Program-made: the position numbers and the translations under genes
Origin: JAJYVT01 sp027339205
GTDB taxonomy: Bacteria > Actinomycetota > Acidimicrobiia > Acidimicrobiales > RAAP-2
Assembly (NCBI GenBank): GCA_027339205.1
Contig: DAHWOV010000072.1
Location: forward strand, 1 to 35,784
Direction: 5' to 3'
Length of the DNA stretch: 35,784 nucleotides
Notes under the pieces: model-generated
What the model saw: only the letters and a program-made list of their open reading frames with translations
Databases searched by the model: none
Told to the model about the DNA's origin: nothing
Shown: piece after piece, positions 31,463 through 35,784 of the stretch
How the letters are laid out: the number at the start of each line of letters is the position of its first letter
How positions within the stretch are numbered: the stretch's first letter is position 1

Positions 31463-34003
31463 TCACTTCGGCAGACGGCGCCCTCGGGTGAGGGGAAGGT
31501 CGCGCAGGCGGCGGCCGGTCGCGTCGAAGATGGCATTGGCGACGGCAGGGGCCACGGCGATCATCGGGGTCTCGCCGGCACCGGCCAATGGCAACTCAGG
31601 GCGGTCGCAGAGCACCACCTCGATCTCGGGAACGTCGGCGAACCGGGGCAGCGGGTAGCGGGTCAGCGACGCCTCGGCGAGGCGGCCCCCGACGACCGGG
31701 AGCTCCTCGAAGAGCGCGCCGCCCAGCGCCATCATCGTCGCACCCTCGATCTGGCCGACCACGGTGTCGGGGTTGACCACCGTGCCGCAGTCGTAGGCGG
31801 TGACGACACGGGTGACCACCACCCGGCCGTCGGCGTCCACACGCACCTCGGCGCAGGTCGCCACTCGGCCATCCTTCTCCAGCCCCACCGCCAGGCCCTT
31901 CCCGATGCGCTCGCCGGTCGCGTTCCCGGCCCGGACACCGGCCTCCCAGCCAAAGCGCGTCGCCGCCGCTCGGAGCACCGCGACGAGTCGGTCGTCGTCG
32001 ATGCGGGCAAGGCGGAACTGGTACGGGTCTTGGCCGTCACGCGCGGCGAGCTCGTCGATCGCCGACTCCCGGGCGAAGTTGTTGGCGTTCGCCGCGAGGG
32101 CGCGGTAGGGCCCCTGGCGCAACGGGGAGCGGGCCGGCTGGTAGCGCAACCGGCGGTCGCGGGTCCGGTAGGGAGGCGCCAGCGCTTGGGCGCCGGCGTT
32201 GACGTCGAGGAAGTCCCACGCCGAGATCTCCTTGTCCTCGTCCAGCGCGGCGGCCACGTCGATGACCGCCATCGGGCGGACCGTGCCGAAGCGCATCTCC
32301 TCGGCACGGCTCCAGTGGACCATCACCGGACGGCCCGCCGCGCGCGCTAGCAGCGCGGCCTCGGTCGCCACGTCGGCCGCGTGCTTGCCGCCGAACGCGC
32401 CGCCGGTCGGCGGGACCACCACACGGACCCCAACCTCGTCGATCCCGACAGCCTCTGCCAGCTGTCTCCTCGTCGTGAAGGGCACTTGGTCCCCCGCCCA
32501 CACCGTCACCCGCCCGCCGTCCCACTCAGCCAAGGCGGCTCGGGTCTCGAGAGGCACATGAGCGAGATAGGCGGTCGTATAGGTGGCGCGCACCGTCTCG
32601 GCGCCAGCCACCAGCGCAGCGGCCACCTCGCCGGTCGACTGATCGACCGGGCGCTCCCACCCTTCGCCGGACGTGGGATGGGTGCGCAGGTACTCGGCCA
32701 GATCCCCGTCGATCGGCGCCGGCTCGTTCCACTCGGCGCCGATCGCTGCCACGGCCCTGCGCGCCGTCGCCACATCGTCGGCCACCACGCCGACGAAAGA
32801 GCCCTCTTTCACCACGGTCACCCCGCGTATGGCCTCCGCCCGGCTGCAGTCGACGGCTCGCAGGGTGGCGCCGACGACGGCCGGCCGCAAGACCGCGCCA
32901 TAGCCCATCCCCGGGCGCTTCAGGTCCGAGACGAACCGGCGGCGGCCGGTGACCGCGTCCACCTGACTGGCCTCGTGGCCGAAGTGACCCACGAGACGCC
33001 GGTCGGAGGGCTCGACGAGCGGCGGCTCAGCGTCGAGCACCACCAGCCGGCATTCGTCGCCGAGCCCGCCCGGCCCACCGATGCCCGCGAGGACCAGGCG
33101 AGCGCCGGCAGCTGCCTTGCGCAGCGGCTCGCCCGAGTCGGGCATGGAGCGGCTGCCGAAGGTGCCGATGTCCCAGGGGCACACGTCGGTGTCGCCCTCG
33201 ACCACCGTGACCCGTTCGGGCTCGACCCCAAGCTCCTCGGCGACGAGAAGGCGGAAGGCGGTGCGGTTGTCCTGGCCGATGTCGACCTTTCCGCTGAACG
33301 CCCTGACCCCTCCCGATGGCGAGACGTGGATCCAGGCCCCGCCTTGGCGGGCCCAGCTCCCAGGTGACGAGGCGGAGGCCGGCCACACGCAGACCAGCCC
33401 GGGGCCGAGCACCGCTTCGTAGTCCCTCTCCTCGGGCGCGAGGAGATCCCAGGGCCGCTCGGGCCTCGGCAGGACCGTGGTGGCCACCCCGTCCACATCT
33501 GTGGTCTCGGGAGCCTCCGCGCTCGCTTCCATGGCCACCTCGGCGGTCCTCCGCCGGAGATCAATGGCCCGGCGGGCGGCGCGGCGGATCCGCGTATAGC
33601 TGCCACATCGGCACAAGTTCGACCCCAGGGCGGCGACGATTGCGCCGTCGTCCGCTTCGCGGTCATGCTCGAGCAGCGCAGCGATGCGCACGGCCATGGA
33701 CGGGGTGCAGTACCCGCATTGCGAGGCGTGCTCTTCGACGAGCGCCTGCTGCGCCGGATGGAGCCTCCCTGCGGTCGCCAACCCCTCGGCGCTGGTCACA
33801 GCCTTCCCGGCAAGCTCGTTCACCGGCGTCTGGCATGACAGCACCGGGGCTCCTTCGACCAGCACGGTGCAGGCGCCGCACTCGCCCTCCCCGCAGCCGG
33901 GCTTGGTACCAGTAAGCCCGAGCGTTCCCCGCAGCCAGCCGATCAGCATCCCGGTCTCCCCGTCGATCGGGTGGGGGTCGCCGTTCACGATCACGACTGC
34001 CAT
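31463..34003 (-). CDS. Fused molybdenum hydroxylase: [2Fe-2S] plus molybdopterin domains (Ior-type)
   Basis: One 846-residue chain joins what are usually two subunits. Residues 1-155 form the iron-sulphur part: plant-type [2Fe-2S] cysteines C37, C42, C45 and C57, then the second cluster C96, C99, C131 and C133 (QCGYC, CRCG). From about residue 190 the molybdopterin part follows: GGVRAFSGKVDIGQDNRTAF, EGDTDVCPWDIGTFGSRSMPDSGEPLR, PPTGGAFGGKH, and the catalytic Glu811 in AGAGETP. The layout resembles isoquinoline 1-oxidoreductase (IorA plus IorB), which lacks an FAD subunit and passes electrons to an external acceptor. No FAD subunit or cofactor-insertion protein is adjacent. ATG 34003 has TAACGT seven bases upstream. 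The substrate is unknown. Confidence 0.88.
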   Translation of the reverse strand: MAVVIVNGDPHPIDGETGMLIGWLRGTLGLTGTKPGCGEGECGACTVLVEGAPVLSCQTPVNELAGKAVTSAEGLATAGRLHPAQQALVEEHASQCGYCTPSMAVRIAALLEHDREADDGAIVAALGSNLCRCGSYTRIRRAARRAIDLRRRTAEVAMEASAEAPETTDVDGVATTVLPRPERPWDLLAPEERDYEAVLGPGLVCVWPASASSPGSWARQGGAWIHVSPSGGVRAFSGKVDIGQDNRTAFRLLVAEELGVEPERVTVVEGDTDVCPWDIGTFGSRSMPDSGEPLRKAAAGARLVLAGIGGPGGLGDECRLVVLDAEPPLVEPSDRRLVGHFGHEASQVDAVTGRRRFVSDLKRPGMGYGAVLRPAVVGATLRAVDCSRAEAIRGVTVVKEGSFVGVVADDVATARRAVAAIGAEWNEPAPIDGDLAEYLRTHPTSGEGWERPVDQSTGEVAAALVAGAETVRATYTTAYLAHVPLETRAALAEWDGGRVTVWAGDQVPFTTRRQLAEAVGIDEVGVRVVVPPTGGAFGGKHAADVATEAALLARAAGRPVMVHWSRAEEMRFGTVRPMAVIDVAAALDEDKEISAWDFLDVNAGAQALAPPYRTRDRRLRYQPARSPLRQGPYRALAANANNFARESAIDELAARDGQDPYQFRLARIDDDRLVAVLRAAATRFGWEAGVRAGNATGERIGKGLAVGLEKDGRVATCAEVRVDADGRVVVTRVVTAYDCGTVVNPDTVVGQIEGATMMALGGALFEELPVVGGRLAEASLTRYPLPRFADVPEIEVVLCDRPELPLAGAGETPMIAVAPAVANAIFDATGRRLRDLPLTRGRRLPK

Positions 34004-34010
34004 CGCGACG

Positions 34011-34016
34011 ACGTTA
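34011..34016 (-). promoter_or_regulatory. Putative -10 element of the molybdenum hydroxylase gene (leaderless)
   Basis: TAACGT on the minus strand, then seven bases, then ATG 34003. No ribosome site is present. Confidence 0.5.
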
Positions 34017-34859
34017 GGCAGCTGACAGCGCAAGACTCCAGGGCCGAACGACCCCTACAGCCTGACCGCCCGAGACGAGGTCCTCTCCGCCAGCTCAGCC
34101 CAGACGGACAGGATCGATCTCATTTCGTTGACTGTGCACTTGCACTTGGATCACTCGTCTTCGCGCGTGGAGCTGGTGACTGTCACGTCTCCGCGCCGCC
34201 CATGCCCGCGGTGCGCGACCTGACCCTGGTACCCCAGCAGCCGCAAGATGAAGAGACCGATCCGGCCGGGAGGCTTGCGCAACTGCGCTGCCTTCGCTTG
34301 CGCCTCGTGACCATCCGTCACGCGGACTCGGTTCCGAAGTCCCGCATACCGCACGCGCACCGCCACGCTCCGAATCGTAACGCCTGAGGGTGAGCCGATC
34401 CCCAGACACGAGTGTCGAGCCGTCGGCTCCGGTGAACGACCCGCGCACCAGCCTGTGTCGGGGAGCCCCGTGGGAGTGCGCCGTCGACGGCGGGGGTGCA
34501 GAGTGGGAGAAGTTCTTTGTTGCCGAGATCTTGGGTGACGGTAGACCTCGTCGAGCGCCCGACGCCGTCCCGGGTTCCCGACAAACTCCGCGAGCGGCTC
34601 AGTGGCGAGTTGACGGCCCATCGCCTGCCCACCCTGCTGCCGATCACTTGTGGGAAGCCATCCACTTACGAAGCGGAGGAAGACTCCAGTCCCTCAGCCA
34701 GCGTGCACGATCTACGTCCGGCGCGACTCCGGTCCCTATCGGCGACCTCGAGTCCGCAGAGCTACGAAGCGATCGTGTCGGCGCGGGCTCGTCCACGAGC
34801 ACCAGCTCGCCTCCTGAGCCCGGCAGATGGGTTCTCGGTGCCCACATGCAGACCAGGTC
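34017..34859. other. Gene-poor region of weaker codon bias
   Basis: About 840 bases with several overlapping open frames, none convincing. On the minus strand, MRGSFTGADGSTLVSGDRLTL (from 34448) and, in another frame downstream, VAVRVRYAGLRNRVRVTDGHE look protein-like and could be one decayed gene. A 67-codon frame (34644-34847, minus) starts 12 bases after the vapC stop but has poor third-position bias. I recognise no transposase or integrase motif and no tRNA. Confidence 0.4.
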
Positions 34860-35252
34860 TCATGTCGGCGCTATCACCGCGACGCCGTACAGGGAGGCCG
34901 CCGCCGCCATACGGCTGTCGTAGGTCACGATGCCGTCGAGCTCGTCTCCCAGTTCCAGAGCTGCGGCGAGGTGGAGGGCGTCCAGACTCCGCAACTCCTC
35001 GGCGTCAAGGGTGGCCGCCCGTTCGAACGTGGCGGAGGTGAGGTTGAACAAGAGGAGAGCGTCGAGCACTGAACGAGCGCGCTGCATCCGATCAGGAGCC
35101 GCGCGCCGCGTCGCCCGAAGAAGCTCAGTGCGCAGCAAGTCACTGGCGATCACCCGGGCTTCGTGGGTGGCCACCCACGAAGCCATGGCTTCTGAAGCCG
35201 GTTCGGCGACGACGAGCTTGGCCACCGCCGACGTGTCGAGGTAGAAGGCCAT
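34860..35252 (-). CDS. vapC: VapC-type PIN-domain toxin
   Basis: A 130-residue PIN-domain ribonuclease. The acidic residues that bind Mg are visible: Asp6 in FYLDTSAVAKLV, Glu43 in LLRTELLRA, Asp91 in LDALHLAAAL and Asp109 in IVTYDSRMAAAA. VapC toxins cleave tRNA or rRNA and are held inactive by the cognate antitoxin. The ATG shares one base with the antitoxin stop (TGATG), so the two are coupled. All four acidic residues are kept, so it is probably active. It sits in an accessory-looking segment. Confidence 0.9.
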   Translation of the reverse strand: MAFYLDTSAVAKLVVAEPASEAMASWVATHEARVIASDLLRTELLRATRRAAPDRMQRARSVLDALLLFNLTSATFERAATLDAEELRSLDALHLAAALELGDELDGIVTYDSRMAAAASLYGVAVIAPT

Positions 35253-35527
35253 CAGTAGCGCTCTTCGTCACGCATGGCCGCTACGACCTCCGACAGCATG
35301 GGCTGCTCCGCACCCGCACCCGAAGGCGCGCCAAGAGCTGCGAGCGAGCCCTTCGCCGGCCGAGCACGACCTGCCGCGACGAAGGCAGCGACTCGCCCCT
35401 CCGGGACCGGAACGAGCTGGGCGACCGGTCTTCCCCGGTCGGTGATGGTCACCACTTCGCCGGCGGCGGCTCTGGCCACCACCTGCGAGGCGTTCTGCTT
35501 GAGGGCTCGGATGCCTACCGTACTCAT
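35252..35527 (-). CDS. vapB: VapB-type antitoxin, Phd/YefM family
   Basis: A 91-residue antitoxin. The N-terminal Phd/YefM DNA-binding fold reads MSTVGIRALKQNASQVVARAAAGEVVTITDRGRPVAQLVPV; the C-terminal half (about 50-91) is the flexible toxin-binding part, ending in MLSEVVAAMRDEERY. ATG 35527 follows TACAAT by exactly seven bases, so the transcript is likely leaderless. The -10 lies in a short palindrome, a plausible site for self-repression by the VapBC complex. It overlaps vapC by one base. Confidence 0.9.
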   Translation of the reverse strand: MSTVGIRALKQNASQVVARAAAGEVVTITDRGRPVAQLVPVPEGRVAAFVAAGRARPAKGSLAALGAPSGAGAEQPMLSEVVAAMRDEERY

Positions 35528-35530
35528 GTT

Positions 35531-35541
35531 CTACATTGTAG
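35531..35541. promoter_or_regulatory. vapBC -10 element inside an 11-bp palindrome
   Basis: CTACATTGTAG is a perfect inverted repeat around one base. On the minus strand it holds TACAAT (35535-35540), seven bases before the vapB ATG; on the plus strand it holds TACATT (35532-35537). It is a candidate operator for the VapBC complex and a possible bidirectional promoter. Confidence 0.5.
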
Positions 35542-35784
35542 CACTCTGATTCGATGACCGTTCCAAGAAACGATGTGCTTCCAGGCACGCCGAGGAACTC
35601 GCTGGCCGACCCGGTCGAACCTGCGGTGGCACCGCGAGTGGGAAGCAGGCGGATGGGCGATGTATGCGTCCTGGTCAGCGCCCCAATCGAGTTTTCGGCA
35701 CCCACAGGTCACTGTCGGTATGCGGCGGTCAGACTGAAATGCCTTGTGAGCTGGCATTTCGTGGAGATCTGCTGGCGTAGGCAG
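35542..35784. other. Right edge, no gene recognised
   Basis: A plus-strand frame is open from ATG 35554 to the window end (about 77 codons), but its composition is not gene-like and I recognise no family. It could be the start of a gene cut by the window edge. Confidence 0.3.
35738..35762. repeat. 8-bp inverted repeat near the right edge
   Basis: GAAATGCC (35738-35745) and GGCATTTC (35755-35762) pair perfectly around a 9-base loop. It could be a terminator, an operator or a mobile-element end; nothing nearby decides. Confidence 0.5.

Noticed and set aside
34644..34847. A 67-codon gene downstream of vapC
   Set aside because: Third codon positions are far less GC-rich than in real genes here, there is no recognisable family, and no clear ribosome site.

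Overview
The window is high-GC DNA (roughly 70% by eye) packed with genes on both strands. The gene content points to Actinomycetota: a TreS-maltokinase pair, MeaB, a MurA carrying Asp in place of the fosfomycin-target Cys, class II fructose bisphosphatase GlpX, and many start codons placed directly behind TANNNT hexamers, which suggests leaderless mRNAs. A PPi-type phosphofructokinase and a hopanoid-type epimerase/aminotransferase pair make me think of Acidimicrobiia or a similar deep lineage. That placement is inference, since no rRNA or other marker is present.

Left part (225-9896): a small membrane protein and galT are followed by a tight minus-strand block reading murA > meaB > treS > mak > pfp, with 4-base overlaps at murA/meaB and treS/mak. 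GlpX diverges from murA. TreS and maltokinase would turn trehalose into maltose 1-phosphate. The phosphofructokinase carries the Asp104/Lys124 pair typical of pyrophosphate-dependent enzymes and lies opposite a gluconeogenic FBPase.

Middle part (9889-20175): an IclR regulator diverges from a class III aminotransferase that is translationally coupled to an HpnA-type epimerase. ClpS-like and CBS-pair proteins follow. A small heat-shock protein lies behind a perfect CIRCE operator. Then come an alpha/beta hydrolase, an orphan AceE/transketolase-like enzyme and a GABA-type aminotransferase. The last two diverge across an array of seven 10-bp repeats.

Right part (20317-34003): a complete polar amino acid ABC importer (binding protein > permease > ATPase), two possible tiny genes, an S4 RNA-binding protein, a PPOX-fold flavoprotein, a decayed OppF-type ATPase pseudogene, an acyl-CoA synthetase with an opened acyl pocket, a gamma-glutamyltransferase homologue, a membrane-anchored propeller-like protein divergent from a YtrA-type GntR regulator, and a single-chain fusion of the [2Fe-2S] and molybdopterin subunits of an Ior-type hydroxylase. 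The right end (34004-35784) is gene-poor with weaker codon bias and holds a VapBC-type toxin-antitoxin pair, so it looks like an accessory segment.

The most notable cross-cutting observation is that six genes have a -10-like hexamer exactly seven bases before the start codon, and a seventh has one eight bases before. I saw no tRNA, rRNA, CRISPR array or intact insertion sequence.
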